From: a virus
Direction: 5' to 3' (one strand)
IMG/VR virus record: IMGVR_UViG_3300033146_004023
Coordinates: 1 to 27,338 of that record
Length of the DNA: 27,338 nt
In this document: positions 7,006-14,681 of the stretch, piece after piece
Layout of the letters: every line of letters begins with the position of its first letter
Position numbering within the stretch: the first letter of the stretch is position 1
The notes under the pieces: model-generated
Database searches by the model: none
Told to the model about the DNA's origin: nothing
Seen by the model: only the letters and a program-made list of their open reading frames with translations
Translations under genes and position numbers: made by a program

Positions 7006-7599
7006 TTATTTGCTATATTCTTTATATAATTCATCAGTAAATACCTGGGGATATTCAGAAGATAATAAATCATAAATGTTGCTTGCTAGTGCTCTTATTT
7101 CATCTTGAGCGTGAGAATCAAGTCTTAATTTAAAAAAATCATTCCACGCCTGTAAATTACCAGTAATATTCATTTTTGTGGATGTATTGGCAGGTAATAT
7201 TGCTCTTGCATCTTCTTTTTTTAGTCCTTTTCCTATAAGAGTTTTATACAACCCAATACATTTGTCAAAATGTTCTTGCATTAAATCAATCGATTCTTTA
7301 TCAATATTAGAGGGCATTATAAAATCAAATCCTCCTTTTTCTAAATCTACATACCTTTTACTCTGTACCATGAAATCAAGGTGCTTGCTCCTAACTACTT
7401 GATTTTGGCATGCCACAGAAATGCCATCCACTGATACGGTAGCATATGCAAACCTTAAACTTGCTAGGTGTTTGTGTTTATGAACTAATGTACTTGTTAT
7501 ATCTTTTCCACCTTCACTTATCAATTTAGTGTTATAACATATCTTTGCACTCTCCCCAATATTTACTTCTGGTGTATTCATTATTAATTTTACTTCCAT
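7006..7599 (-). CDS. thyX: Flavin-dependent thymidylate synthase ThyX
   Basis: 197 aa. It makes dTMP from dUMP using methylene-tetrahydrofolate and reduced FAD. The C-terminal half is classical: ARAILPANTSTKMNITGN, then WNDFFKLRLDSHAQDEIR, which holds the substrate-binding Arg and the 'AQ-EIR' helix. The ThyX signature, usually RHR-x7-S, reads VVRSKHLDFMVQSKRY. The first Arg, the Ser and the SxRY-like end are present, but the middle His-Arg is replaced by Ser-Lys. The start at 7599 follows AAGGAAAAAGGAAAG. The protein is a little shorter than many bacterial ThyX. The enzyme assignment is firm; the effect of the motif change is unknown. Confidence 0.9.
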   Translation of the reverse strand: MEVKLIMNTPEVNIGESAKICYNTKLISEGGKDITSTLVHKHKHLASLRFAYATVSVDGISVACQNQVVRSKHLDFMVQSKRYVDLEKGGFDFIMPSNIDKESIDLMQEHFDKCIGLYKTLIGKGLKKEDARAILPANTSTKMNITGNLQAWNDFFKLRLDSHAQDEIRALASNIYDLLSSEYPQVFTDELYKEYSK

Positions 7600-7652
7600 T
7601 TCTTTCCTTTTTCCTTATATAGAGCAATTTTATCTAAATTTTTCTTAAAATA

Positions 7653-7851
7653 CTAATACTTTGCTGGAACTCTTAATGTTAGCCAAACACCATTTTCTGA
7701 AATTAAAAATTTAAAGGTACTTTCTAACATTTTAACGGTATCAATTTCTAAATCTTTAGGTTTTCCAAGTTTCAGTAAGATATTTTCTGGTTCGTGTCAC
7801 AATGCAAATCTAATATATTTTTTGAGACACGGTGTAAACTTTTTTATTCAT
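7653..7851 (-). pseudogene. Small frame-broken gene, about 65 aa
   Basis: An ATG at 7849-7851 starts MNKKVYTVSQK and stops after a run of A. A different frame then reads EPENILLKLGKPKDLEIDTVK and ends SENGVWLTLRVPAKY. The second part looks like real protein, so this is probably one short gene with one or two indels. I recognise no family. It lies between thyX and the YqeY-like gene. Confidence 0.4.
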
Positions 7852-7855
7852 TGAT

Positions 7856-8266
7856 TTATTTCAGTAAATCTCTGATAATAGCCGAAGCCATTTTTCCATC
7901 ATAATCACGACCACTTTTCTTAAGCTCACCCATAATCATACCAATATTTGGATTTGGCAAAGTATCAATCATATCAGAAATAAGTTTAGTTAATTCTTCC
8001 TCTGTCATAAGTTTAGGCAAATAAGCATTGTAAATTTTAATTTCATTTAAGACTTCATCAGAAGGTTTTGCTTTTTGTACTTCCTCGGCACCTTTTTTGA
8101 ATTTCTGGATGACTTTTACAGCTTCTTTGTCTGTGGTCTTACGATTACCATCATTTTTTCCAACAATTTCAATTTCACCTATCAGACATGCCAAAATGCC
8201 CGCAGTAAATTTATCTTTATTTTTTCTAGCAGTAAGATTCTCTGCTTTTAATACATCTATAATCAT
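7856..8266 (-). CDS. GatB/YqeY-domain protein
   Basis: 136 aa. The sequence follows the YqeY-like pattern: an N-terminal helix with LKAENLTARKNKDK, the KAVKVIQKFKKGAEE helix, E-x-KIYNAYLPKLMTEEEL, and a C-terminal NPNIGMIMGELKKSG...ASAIIRDLLK. This is the tail domain related to the C-terminus of GatB, thought to bind tRNA. Stand-alone YqeY proteins have no established enzymatic role. The start follows AAGGAAAAAG. The gene is complete and of normal length. Confidence 0.85.
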   Translation of the reverse strand: MIIDVLKAENLTARKNKDKFTAGILACLIGEIEIVGKNDGNRKTTDKEAVKVIQKFKKGAEEVQKAKPSDEVLNEIKIYNAYLPKLMTEEELTKLISDMIDTLPNPNIGMIMGELKKSGRDYDGKMASAIIRDLLK

Positions 8267-8278
8267 TATTCTTTTTCC

Positions 8279-8632
8279 TTACTCTTTGTCTTTTAAGTTT
8301 TTTAAATCTTGCTCTCTCTGTAGTTCAGTTGTATTATAAAAAGTGAACCTCATGAATTTCCTAATCAATTGAGAGGGATACCAAGCTATTTTGATAAATA
8401 CAAGGCAAATGATTCCGCTAATATACATAATACCAAAAAGCAAGGCTCCCCATAATTTTCTTAATTTTGTTCTACTATAAGCATCAAATAATATTTTAAA
8501 ATATTTATCTAATTTATATTCTTCTTTCCCAAATAAAAAGCTTATGAATAATAGAAAGTTCGTCAAACATAGGATAAATAAAAAAACAAATAAATATCCT
8601 GAAACCGCTACACTAAGCATAACAGTTTCCAT
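8279..8632 (-). CDS. Small membrane protein, 117 aa
   Basis: Two strongly hydrophobic segments, residues about 5-33 (VSGYLFVFLFILCLTNFLLF...) and about 62-85 (GALLFGIMYISGIICLVFI), are separated by a basic, Lys/Tyr-rich loop. The C-terminus is charged. It is likely an inner-membrane protein with two passes. The start is preceded by AAGGAGAATAA, and the upstream stop overlaps (TAAATG). No family recognised. Roles such as superinfection exclusion or lysis control are possible but unsupported. Confidence 0.7.
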   Translation of the reverse strand: METVMLSVAVSGYLFVFLFILCLTNFLLFISFLFGKEEYKLDKYFKILFDAYSRTKLRKLWGALLFGIMYISGIICLVFIKIAWYPSQLIRKFMRFTFYNTTELQREQDLKNLKDKE

Positions 8633-8872
8633 TTATTCTCCTTCATAAACTATGTCAATTTGACCTTCATAATCTCCATCGATTTCAAAATCCTCAATGT
8701 CATATCTTGATTTAACTAAAAACTTCTCTATAGCATTAACAAATGAGATATAATTTTCTGTATCTGCTGAATCCAAATAAATAGTAATTATATTTTCTTC
8801 TGTTTTTATTGTGCACTCATCTTCACCTACACTCTCATATATTTCTTCCGCTAAATCTTCTACTAACTTCAA
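8633..8872 (-). CDS. Acidic hypothetical protein, 79 aa
   Basis: Strongly acidic (many Asp and Glu), with an N-terminal helix (VEDLAEEIYESV) and alternating strands after it. The best start is a TTG at 8870-8872, with AAGGA six bases upstream; the next ATG would lose most of the protein. It is translationally close to the membrane protein that follows. No family recognised. Confidence 0.6.
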   Translation of the reverse strand: MKLVEDLAEEIYESVGEDECTIKTEENIITIYLDSADTENYISFVNAIEKFLVKSRYDIEDFEIDGDYEGQIDIVYEGE

Positions 8873-8901
8873 ATATTATCCTTTATTTTTGTAAAAATCA
8901 C

Positions 8902-9228
8902 TTATACCACCACCCCTATATATTGCATAGCCTTATTTACCGAATAATTATCAATAAATCCTATTTTTATTTTTTCATGTATTATTTCTATGATAATAAC
9001 TTCCTTATATAATTCACAAACCCAAGCATTAATATTATCATTTAAGGTAGTTGTGCCGTTTTGTGAACTTGTTCAATACATTCGCTTAATTTCTTTTGAA
9101 TTTTGTCATAATACTAATGAGGTTATTGTATTATCTTTAATAACTCCTTGAAATAAAAATATCATACTAATCTCACAAATAAGGATTAGTATATTTATGA
9201 GGGTTATAAAACTTTCTGTTATTTCCAT
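8902..9228 (-). pseudogene. Small membrane protein gene with two compensating indels
   Basis: The ATG at 9226-9228 follows GAGGAG and starts MEITESFITLINILIL, a hydrophobic N-terminal segment (about residues 8-29). The frame reaches DNTITSLV and then hits TGA. Another frame gives YYDKIQKKLSECIEQVHK, and the first frame resumes with NDNINAWVCELYKEVIII and ends QYIGVVV. Two opposite one-base errors would explain this: one protein of about 108 aa, with an N-terminal anchor and a helical cytoplasmic part. Confidence 0.4.
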
Positions 9229-9230
9229 AA

Positions 9231-9527
9231 TTAGTTCCACTCCTCGTTAAGTTCTATATCAGAACCCCTTGAGTATACCAAGAGTCTATTTCAGTCCATG
9301 AATATGATTTATTTGCTTTAGGGCTTCTTAATCCTTCTAATCCATCTTGCCTATTTTATTAAAGAATCTCCTCTTTTTTGAGCATATTTGCCGCATTCAT
9401 ATAATTCTTCCTGGATAGACTCAATCATTTGCCCAATAGTTTTACCTTCAACTTTTAAATCTATGGCATCAATTATCAAATCTTCTTGTATTTTTTTTTA
9501 TATTTCTTTTATCATAGAATTTTCCAT
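9231..9527 (-). pseudogene. Small helical protein gene with several frame breaks
   Basis: The ATG at 9525-9527 follows ATAGGAG. The frame reads MENSMIKEI, breaks at a run of nine identical bases (9491-9499), then gives KKIQEDLIIDAIDLKVEGK and IESIQEELYECGKYAQKRGD. After another shift come GLEGLRSPKANKSYSWTEID and SDIELNEEWN. Together about 98 aa, helical and acidic, with no known family. It is the first gene behind the promoter box at 9557-9599. Confidence 0.4.
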
Positions 9528-9556
9528 TGTAAACTCCTATATCCTCTTATGTCTTT

Positions 9557-9599
9557 CTATAATAATTGAGGCCAAAGAGACATTAAAAGGCACTTAAAC
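9557..9599 (-). promoter_or_regulatory. Promoter-like box (TTTAAG ... TTTTAAT ... TTATTATAG)
   Basis: The minus strand has GTTTAAGTGCC, TTTTAATG, then CAATTATTATAG. It shares the TTTAAG and TTTAAT elements, at the same mutual spacing, with the boxes at 4532-4570 and 20506-20544, but has a longer gap to the -10. Confidence 0.4.
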
Positions 9600-9609
9600 T
9601 ATATAAGAA

Positions 9610-9909
9610 TTAAAAAGTGTCCCAGCTTGTGGCCTGTTTCTTTACTGGTTCTTCCGTGGCTTTGGCATTTTCTTTCTTAGAATATGACTTAGTTGGTCTA
9701 TCACCATCTTCGTCAAGAACATCAAGTGATGCAACTTCTTCCAAATCTTCTGCATCTGAAATTCCAGCTAAAGTTTTATAATAACCAGTTTTAGCAACAA
9801 GAGCCAAACCAACATTTATAAGTGAATCTCTGTGAATACTATCCACTTTTTTAAGAATCTCAATAGATTTACTATCAAGATTGATTCCTAAATTCTGTGC
9901 TTCTGCCAT
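9610..9909 (-). CDS. Hypothetical protein, 99 aa
   Basis: The N-terminal half is a helical region (DSKSIEILKKVDSIHRDSL, LALVAKTGYYKTL). The C-terminal third is acidic then Lys-rich and disordered, ending ATSWDTF. The first residues, MAEAQNL, nearly repeat the start (MAEARNL) of the gene directly upstream. The start overlaps that gene's stop as TAATG. No known family. Confidence 0.72.
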   Translation of the reverse strand: MAEAQNLGINLDSKSIEILKKVDSIHRDSLINVGLALVAKTGYYKTLAGISDAEDLEEVASLDVLDEDGDRPTKSYSKKENAKATEEPVKKQATSWDTF

Positions 9910-10349
9910 TACATAATCTCCCTTATCACTTCTAACCTTTCATCATCATTTAACACACCAATCATCTCTATTTCTTTCATTACAATATTAGCATATTCAG
10001 TTTCAACCCTTCTAAATATTTTATAATTTTCTAAGATATCCTGAACACCATATATATTAGTATTTAATCTTAACATTAGTTCAATGATGTATATATATTC
10101 AAATTCCAAAGCTGTTTTAAAACTTTTTAACTCATTACCTTTTGGTAATTCACCCTTTTTAAGGTATTTTTTTATTCTTTTTTTATTCGTCAAATTTCTT
10201 ATATATAAAGAGTTTATAATTTCATCTGTATCTACTCTTAATAACTCTTTACCAATATAATACTCTTTCACTGATTTCTCTTGGTTCCTCATTAAATCAT
10301 AAATTTTATATTCAATTGATTTTTGACTTAAATTCCGCGCTTCTGCCAT
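9909..10349 (-). CDS. Hypothetical protein, 146 aa
   Basis: A mostly helical, basic-to-neutral protein beginning MAEARNLSQKS. KKRIKKYLKKGELPKGNELK is a conspicuous basic stretch near residues 56-75. No membrane segment and no recognised domain. It starts in a TAATG overlap with the preceding open frame and is translationally coupled to the 99-aa gene. The shared first seven residues of the two proteins may be a small duplication. Confidence 0.72.
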   Translation of the reverse strand: MAEARNLSQKSIEYKIYDLMRNQEKSVKEYYIGKELLRVDTDEIINSLYIRNLTNKKRIKKYLKKGELPKGNELKSFKTALEFEYIYIIELMLRLNTNIYGVQDILENYKIFRRVETEYANIVMKEIEMIGVLNDDERLEVIREIM

Positions 10350-10512
10350 TATTTATCCTTCTTTGGTGTTTTTAAGTTCCTTTTTTTCCAAGTTTTAGGC
10401 AGTTTAGTTTCTTTGCCTCCTGGAACTAATTGTTGAGTTTGTTATGCCAATATTGTTTAACTTTTTGTTTCTTTAACAGATTTAATAACTTTCCTGTGTT
10501 TCCTTAGTATTT
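10349..10512 (-). pseudogene. Remnant or frame-broken small Lys-rich ORF
   Basis: One frame ends QQLVPGGKETKLPKTWKK, then a Lys-rich tail, with its stop overlapping the next start (TAATG). Upstream, other frames carry KNTKETQESY and VKETKK-like pieces. It looks like a small basic protein of about 50 aa broken by indels, possibly an extension of the gene at 10513-10704. Confidence 0.3.
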
Positions 10513-10704
10513 TTAAGCTGTCGAATGTTGATGTTCATCAGAATCTTTTTTAGTCTTAGTGATATTGACATTTAAAGTCTCACCGACATTATTCCCAAAT
10601 TCTTCTTTAATGTTCAAAGTTTGAACATTTCCCTCTATTTGTTCCTCTTTAAGTTTTTTCGTGTTTTGTAAAGATTTGAAAAAACATTTAACCTTTGTCC
10701 ACAT
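10513..10704 (-). CDS. Hypothetical small protein, 63 aa
   Basis: It starts with a short amphipathic basic helix (MWTKVKCFFKSLQNTKKL) and continues as a polar segment (GNVQTLNIKEEFGNNVGETL). The end (DEHQHSTA) may be a false end, because another frame continues with plausible coding sequence. The start at 10704 has TTTCCTT-type spacing (AAGGAAA in the gene sense). No family recognised. Confidence 0.5.
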   Translation of the reverse strand: MWTKVKCFFKSLQNTKKLKEEQIEGNVQTLNIKEEFGNNVGETLNVNITKTKKDSDEHQHSTA

Positions 10705-10735
10705 TTTTATTAATTTCCTTTTATTTTTATTTTGT

Positions 10736-11836
10736 CTAAATATAACTTAATATTTCGTCTTTTGAAATACTACACTTTCTATTTTTACTTAAGTTTTGCC
10801 CACTTTGTAACATTTCTAAATTATTTATGCCTCCTATTACCTTTGCAGGAATATTATCCTTAAATCCTTGAAATATAGAATATTTATGGTCAAGGTGATA
10901 ACCTTCCTTTGTATGTGCTCGTTTATCAAAATTTTCTAATACTGTTAGATCATTTTGATTCGTATATCTCCAAACTAATTTCGTATAGTCTCTAAAATTC
11001 TTGACTTGTTCTTCTGTTATCCAATTTCCATTTTGTTCATTTATTTTCCTAATTTTACTTTTAATCATTTTATTACTAGAAACAAAAGGTACACCATATT
11101 TTTCTAAATTAGTATTTTTCATTTTTTCTAGGACCTGTTTATTTTTCATTGGATGCATTTCACCGAATCTTTCTAAATAAGTAGATACCCTTTTTTCCTT
11201 AAGAGCTGGAATAAAATTATTTTTTAGAAAATCTTTAGAAAACATTGGATTACTTACTCCATAATTTTTTATAAATGTATTTTTAACTTTGTCCTGTATT
11301 TCTTTTTTTCCAAAAGAGGTCTTATATCCATATTCTTTAAGATTCTTTTCCATTTGTTTTTCAATAAATTCTTTGGAAGAAATAATTGCATTTCCTCTTT
11401 TCCTGCCATCTTTTATTTCTAATGGATCTCTAGTCCCATATTTTTCTTCTAATGTATCGTTTATTTTCTTTTTTACTTCTTCATTCCTCTGTACACATTT
11501 TGGTGAACAAAAATTATAAAAACCTTGATCCAAAACCTTTTCTTTAATAAATTCCTTTGTTATACCTTCTTTTCTAACATTTTTATATATACTATATTTT
11601 GAATTATTTTTAGAATATAAACCAGAACATTTGCTACTACAAAATGTCGAAAAACCTTTTGAAAAACCCTGAAATTTTATTTCATTTTTACAATTTTTAC
11701 ATCTTGGTTTTTCAACATTATTATATTTTATATATACTATCTCCTCAGAAATATTAAGTTCTTTTAATTTTTTTCTTTTTAATCTTCCTAGAGGTGATAA
11801 TAATTCTTTTTCTATAAATTTTTTTGTAATTTCCAT
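10736..11836 (-). CDS. HNH homing endonuclease with KYG repeats
   Basis: 366 aa. The N-terminus has Cys pairs (CKNC, CSSKC, CSPKC) that look like zinc-binding fingers. The middle has repeats built around 'LEKYGV-x-NP' (EEKYGTRDP, IKNYGVSNPMF, LEKYGVPFV), typical of DNA-binding arrays in phage endonucleases. The C-terminal nuclease motif is YHLDHKYSIFQGF, then NLEMLQSGQNLSKNRK, giving the H-D-H and N residues of the HNH fold. It is a close relative of the gene at 15820-16692. The start codon sits in a hairpin that overlaps the late promoter. It lies between the actin-like gene and a small gene, without visibly splitting either. Confidence 0.85.
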   Translation of the reverse strand: MEITKKFIEKELLSPLGRLKRKKLKELNISEEIVYIKYNNVEKPRCKNCKNEIKFQGFSKGFSTFCSSKCSGLYSKNNSKYSIYKNVRKEGITKEFIKEKVLDQGFYNFCSPKCVQRNEEVKKKINDTLEEKYGTRDPLEIKDGRKRGNAIISSKEFIEKQMEKNLKEYGYKTSFGKKEIQDKVKNTFIKNYGVSNPMFSKDFLKNNFIPALKEKRVSTYLERFGEMHPMKNKQVLEKMKNTNLEKYGVPFVSSNKMIKSKIRKINEQNGNWITEEQVKNFRDYTKLVWRYTNQNDLTVLENFDKRAHTKEGYHLDHKYSIFQGFKDNIPAKVIGGINNLEMLQSGQNLSKNRKCSISKDEILSYI

Positions 11837-11861
11837 AAATAATTCCTTTTTAATTATTTAT
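11835..11861 (-). promoter_or_regulatory. Start-codon hairpin overlapping a late promoter
   Basis: On the minus strand ATAAATAATT (11852-11861) pairs perfectly over 10 bp with AATTATTTAT (11835-11844), which contains the first bases of the start codon. The 7-base loop is AAAAAGG, the ribosome site. The 5' arm is part of the late octamer TATAAATA (11855-11862). A read-through transcript would form the hairpin; one started at the late promoter would lack the 5' arm. Confidence 0.6.
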
Positions 11862-11872
11862 AAAATTATGAA

Positions 11873-13007
11873 TTATAGCAAATATCCACGAACATTTGAG
11901 AACTCCATTGGTGCTTCAACAAAACTAACATTAAGATTTTAATTCTATAATTTTTTCTGCAATTTCATGTTGAGGTTCCCCATTGTATTTGAACTCACCT
12001 TTAACAAAAACCCCAATAGCTTCTTGTTCACTAAATGTAACAGCAAATTTATTTTCCATAAACGAAGTAAATGGTTTTATAATACTTGAAACTCCGTGTC
12101 CAGGATAACTCTTCATATTTTTTCTGACAGGTTTTCCTTCCTCGAAATTTACAAGGTTGATTGTATTATATCCAATATCAACAATGGTTAATTTATCTGG
12201 ATATTCAGAATTATTATTGTAATAAGTCCAATCAATAGCACAACCCGCGCCTTGAGGAATAAGAATAGGCTGAACTTCAATAGTTTTTCCATTAACTTTG
12301 ATATTACTTATTCTTTCCATAAATTCTTCTTTTTTTACCCAATCGACAATTGCTAAACCAGTTTTCACTATAATTGGCTCATCTAAATCAGCTTTCTCAA
12401 ACTTACTAAGAATATGGAAAATTAGCAATGGAGCAAATTTATATAAAAATTTATATTCTGATGTAGTAAAAGCTTCAGCATCTGCTGCTTCTTTGCCGAC
12501 ATGATATTTATCTCCTTCAAATTCATATATATTTTCTTCACCATACGCGGTTCCTATATCTGTTGCAAAACTAATTGCAGTTGGGAACTTGGCAATTTTG
12601 TCTTTGTAAGCAACCTTTGAACTTGAATCGTTATGGTCACCAAAAATCGTTACTTTTTGGCAGTTCGCTTATGAACTTCAATATGTCTCCATATTGACCA
12701 GACTATATCTTCATCCTTAACCTAATATTAGGATGCCCACCACTTCCACTAGACTTCTAGTGTACTCCTTTTCAGGATAGTCGTTGAACCTTCTTCGTAT
12801 TATATATATACTATATAACTTAGAAGCTTGGCTGCTGATTGTCTTTACCTTATATTTTTCAAACGTTCATATAGTGATTTCTCCTATATTGTAGTATATA
12901 AGTATTATCCAGATGTCCCAGCAATTCAATGGGTTATCTTTATATATTTCTATATAAAGGACCAATTGAGTTTAGCCTAAATCTATCGCTATTGTATTTT
13001 CTTTCAT
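11873..13007 (-). CDS. Actin-like ParM/StbA-type protein, interrupted by a group I intron; C-terminus out of frame
   Basis: Exon 1 starts at 13007 after AAGGAAAATAA and reads MKENTIAIDLG, the phosphate-1 motif of the actin fold. Exon 2 (from about 12667) continues SNCQKVTIFGDHND if spliced as proposed, then KFPTAISFATDIG, KYHVGKEAAD, IVKTGLAIVDW, IPQGAGCAIDW and LTIVDIGYNTINLV (the phosphate-2 region), down to EKIIELKS and a stop at 11931. A ParM-like C-terminal peptide, VSFVEAPMEFSNVRGYLL, follows in another frame and ends at 11873. Roughly 30 residues, including the usual 'GGGA' segment, appear to be missing at about 11930. Such proteins form ATP-driven filaments that move plasmid or phage DNA. 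A late promoter lies just upstream. Confidence 0.75.
12668..12973 (-). mobile_element. Group I intron (IA-like) in the actin-like gene
   Basis: The conserved core is visible on the minus strand: P element AATCAGCAGCCAAGC (12826-12840), R element GTTCAACGACTA (12778-12789) and S element AGATATAGTCTG (12699-12710). P7 can form as GACTAT with ATAGTC. Further pairings are P2 (CTTTATAT with ATATAAAG), P8 (CATCC with GGATG), a P7.1-like hairpin (ACTAG with CTAGT) and P9 (CAATATG with CATATTG). The ends are chosen so that exon 1 ends in GGCT (P1 with a U-G pair) and the frame is kept with a terminal G; they may be off by a few bases. The intron is about 306 nt and carries no open frame. Confidence 0.88.
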
Positions 13008-13027
13008 TTATTTTCCTTATTTATTTT

Positions 13028-13035
13028 TATTTATA
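13028..13035 (-). promoter_or_regulatory. T4-type late promoter for the actin-like gene
   Basis: TATAAATA on the minus strand, about 20 nt before the start codon and just after the stop of the upstream HNH gene. It would give the filament gene its own late transcript with a very short leader. Confidence 0.5.
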
Positions 13036-13038
13036 GTA

Positions 13039-14343
13039 TTATATACTAATTTTCCTTAATATTTCTGAATAATCTTTTTCAGTTAATTCCTCAATATAGG
13101 AATTCCTGAATCTATTTTTAACCTCTTCACTAGCCTTACTTTGACCAAAAGCTATATCATTACATAAATATCGCTTGTTATAAGATGAATTCATAATACT
13201 TTTAATCTTTAGTTTTTCAAAATATTTTTTTGTGAAAAAACCTTTAAAATCATCATTTATATATAGTTTGACCAATCTATTTCTTTTTCTGATAGGTTCA
13301 TACATATATTTTATATATTCTATAAATGTTTTTTCGCTCTTTCTCATTAACTTCAGATTTATTTTATTGTTGGTAACTCTTTCCATTATTTTTATCATTT
13401 TCTTTTCATTTTCTTTTAAATTAAAATCTTTATTTATTTTGTTATATGCATCATTTTTTCTTGTGAATTTTTTGCCTCCTAATCTATACCCCTTTTCTAA
13501 ATATTTACTAATATTTTCTTTGAGCACCCTTTGAGATGTTCGACCATTATCATTTGTCATAGACACTTTTCCGAAGTTTCCATTTTTCTTGCCAACAAGT
13601 GCTTTTTTCATATTTAACTTTTTATATTCTTCTTCTGATAACTTTTTCTTCAATGTTTCTGCAGCTTTATGGCCAGTTCTTTGTGAAATATTTAATCCAT
13701 CTGGACCAACTTTTTTCTTAGTCCTTTTTTCTTTTTGTATTGATTCCCCATTTCTTTTCACTCCTGTTTTATGAAAGTGATGCTTATCTCTATTATAATT
13801 CTCTTTATTGATATATATTTTATCACCTGTCTCTTTATTAATTACTGATAATTTACCTTCAGTATTTCCTAAATATAAGTGTCTATTTTTATTATACTCC
13901 ACTTTTTCGACAATCAAACTTTTCTCCGGGTCTGTTTTTAGTCTACATTGAACTTTTCCTTTCATTCTCTTTGATTGCTCCATTTGTGCTTTCTTAAGTA
14001 ATTCAGAATATTTTTCCGGTCCTATTACATCCAAACCATTAATGCCTTTATTTCTGTCTTTATTATTCATACCCCACCAAGCTCCTATAATAGAAGGATT
14101 ATTTATGGCAAGTGCTAACAAAGCATGAGCTATATAATGGTTCTCAAAACTTAAATAACTTCCATTCCATTTATTGCTTATTAGATCACTATATTCAGGA
14201 AATACTTTGGATGGTAAAATGTGGTGCAGGGCGATTCCTTTTCCTTTTGATCCTATATTATTCTCCTTGCAAAAGTATATATACTGCTCTAGGAATGAAT
14301 TATTGTTTACATCTAGCTTTTTTAATTCTTGTTCTATTTTCAT
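13039..14343 (-). CDS. HNH homing endonuclease, N-terminal nuclease type
   Basis: 434 aa. The HNH motif is near the N-terminus: IALHHILPSKVF, then WNGSYLSFENHYIAHALLAL, with His-His, Asn and a final His as in the beta-beta-alpha-metal fold. After it come AWWGMNNKDRNKG and a long Lys-rich region with repeats typical of modular DNA-binding arms (GHKAAETLKKKLSEEEYKK, KNGNFGKV, GYRLGGKKF). The broken gene at 23709-24205 is a relative. It is preceded by a GGAG ribosome site and a large stem element (14366-14485). It sits directly upstream of the intron-bearing actin-like gene, so it may promote spread of that intron; this is speculative. Confidence 0.85.
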   Translation of the reverse strand: MKIEQELKKLDVNNNSFLEQYIYFCKENNIGSKGKGIALHHILPSKVFPEYSDLISNKWNGSYLSFENHYIAHALLALAINNPSIIGAWWGMNNKDRNKGINGLDVIGPEKYSELLKKAQMEQSKRMKGKVQCRLKTDPEKSLIVEKVEYNKNRHLYLGNTEGKLSVINKETGDKIYINKENYNRDKHHFHKTGVKRNGESIQKEKRTKKKVGPDGLNISQRTGHKAAETLKKKLSEEEYKKLNMKKALVGKKNGNFGKVSMTNDNGRTSQRVLKENISKYLEKGYRLGGKKFTRKNDAYNKINKDFNLKENEKKMIKIMERVTNNKINLKLMRKSEKTFIEYIKYMYEPIRKRNRLVKLYINDDFKGFFTKKYFEKLKIKSIMNSSYNKRYLCNDIAFGQSKASEEVKNRFRNSYIEELTEKDYSEILRKISI

Positions 14344-14365
14344 AACTATTCTCCGAATTTAATTC

Positions 14366-14485
14366 AGATAAGTCGAATTGCGACGTTCTTGCTTATCTTT
14401 TAATTATTTATAGATACTAGAATTAAGAATTATATAGCCCAGAACGTCGCATGAACAAACTATATAATTCTTAATTCTAGTATCT
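14366..14485 (-). ncRNA. Structured element before the HNH gene (variant copy 2)
   Basis: On the minus strand a perfect 26-bp stem forms between 14460-14485 and 14412-14437. Its loop carries GCGACGTTCT (14441-14450), which matches AGAACGTCGC (14380-14389) further downstream over 10 perfect bp. That partner lies inside a third stem, AGATAAG (14392-14398) with CTTATCT (14366-14372). A late promoter octamer, 14405-14412, lies between the first and third stems, so a late transcript would keep only the third. The plan resembles the elements at 1288, 16717 and 20744, but the order of promoter and stems differs. Confidence 0.7.
14405..14412 (-). promoter_or_regulatory. T4-type late promoter (TATAAATA) before the HNH gene
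   Basis: The minus-strand octamer begins exactly at the end of the 26-bp stem. It would start transcripts that lack the long stem and leave the GGAG ribosome site of the HNH gene downstream. Confidence 0.55.
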
Positions 14486-14645
14486 ACCTAGAAAAATCTA
14501 TCAGATATTGATAAGTTTTCATATCAATATTGTCAAGAATTTTAATAAAATTTTTAAGTCTTTCATAATTTATACTAAGATTATCCATCTTATCTATAAT
14601 AATGGCTATTTCTGAATATGTATAGTCATCTATTTTGATCTCCAT
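14484..14645 (-). CDS. Hypothetical small protein, 53 aa
   Basis: The ATG at 14643-14645 follows AAGGATAAATA. The product begins MEIKIDDYTYSEIAIIIDKM and ends YQYLIDFSR. It is helical and acidic, with no known family. Its stop codon falls at the outer edge of the structured element, so the endonuclease module begins where this gene ends. It could be a complete small gene or an N-terminal piece. Confidence 0.55.
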   Translation of the reverse strand: MEIKIDDYTYSEIAIIIDKMDNLSINYERLKNFIKILDNIDMKTYQYLIDFSR

Positions 14646-14681
14646 TATTTATCCTTAATTTATTACTATTATACTATATGA

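Noticed and set aside
8902-9228. UGA read as tryptophan: a 109-codon frame runs through two TGA codons, and TGA also interrupts the GIY-YIG gene at 26158 and the HNH relic.
   Set aside because: All intact long genes use only TGG for Trp. Several genes end properly in TGA next to the following start (6161, 15011, 21914). At 8902-9228 a better protein (KIQKKLSECIEQVHK) lies in another frame over the TGA codons, so two indels explain it.
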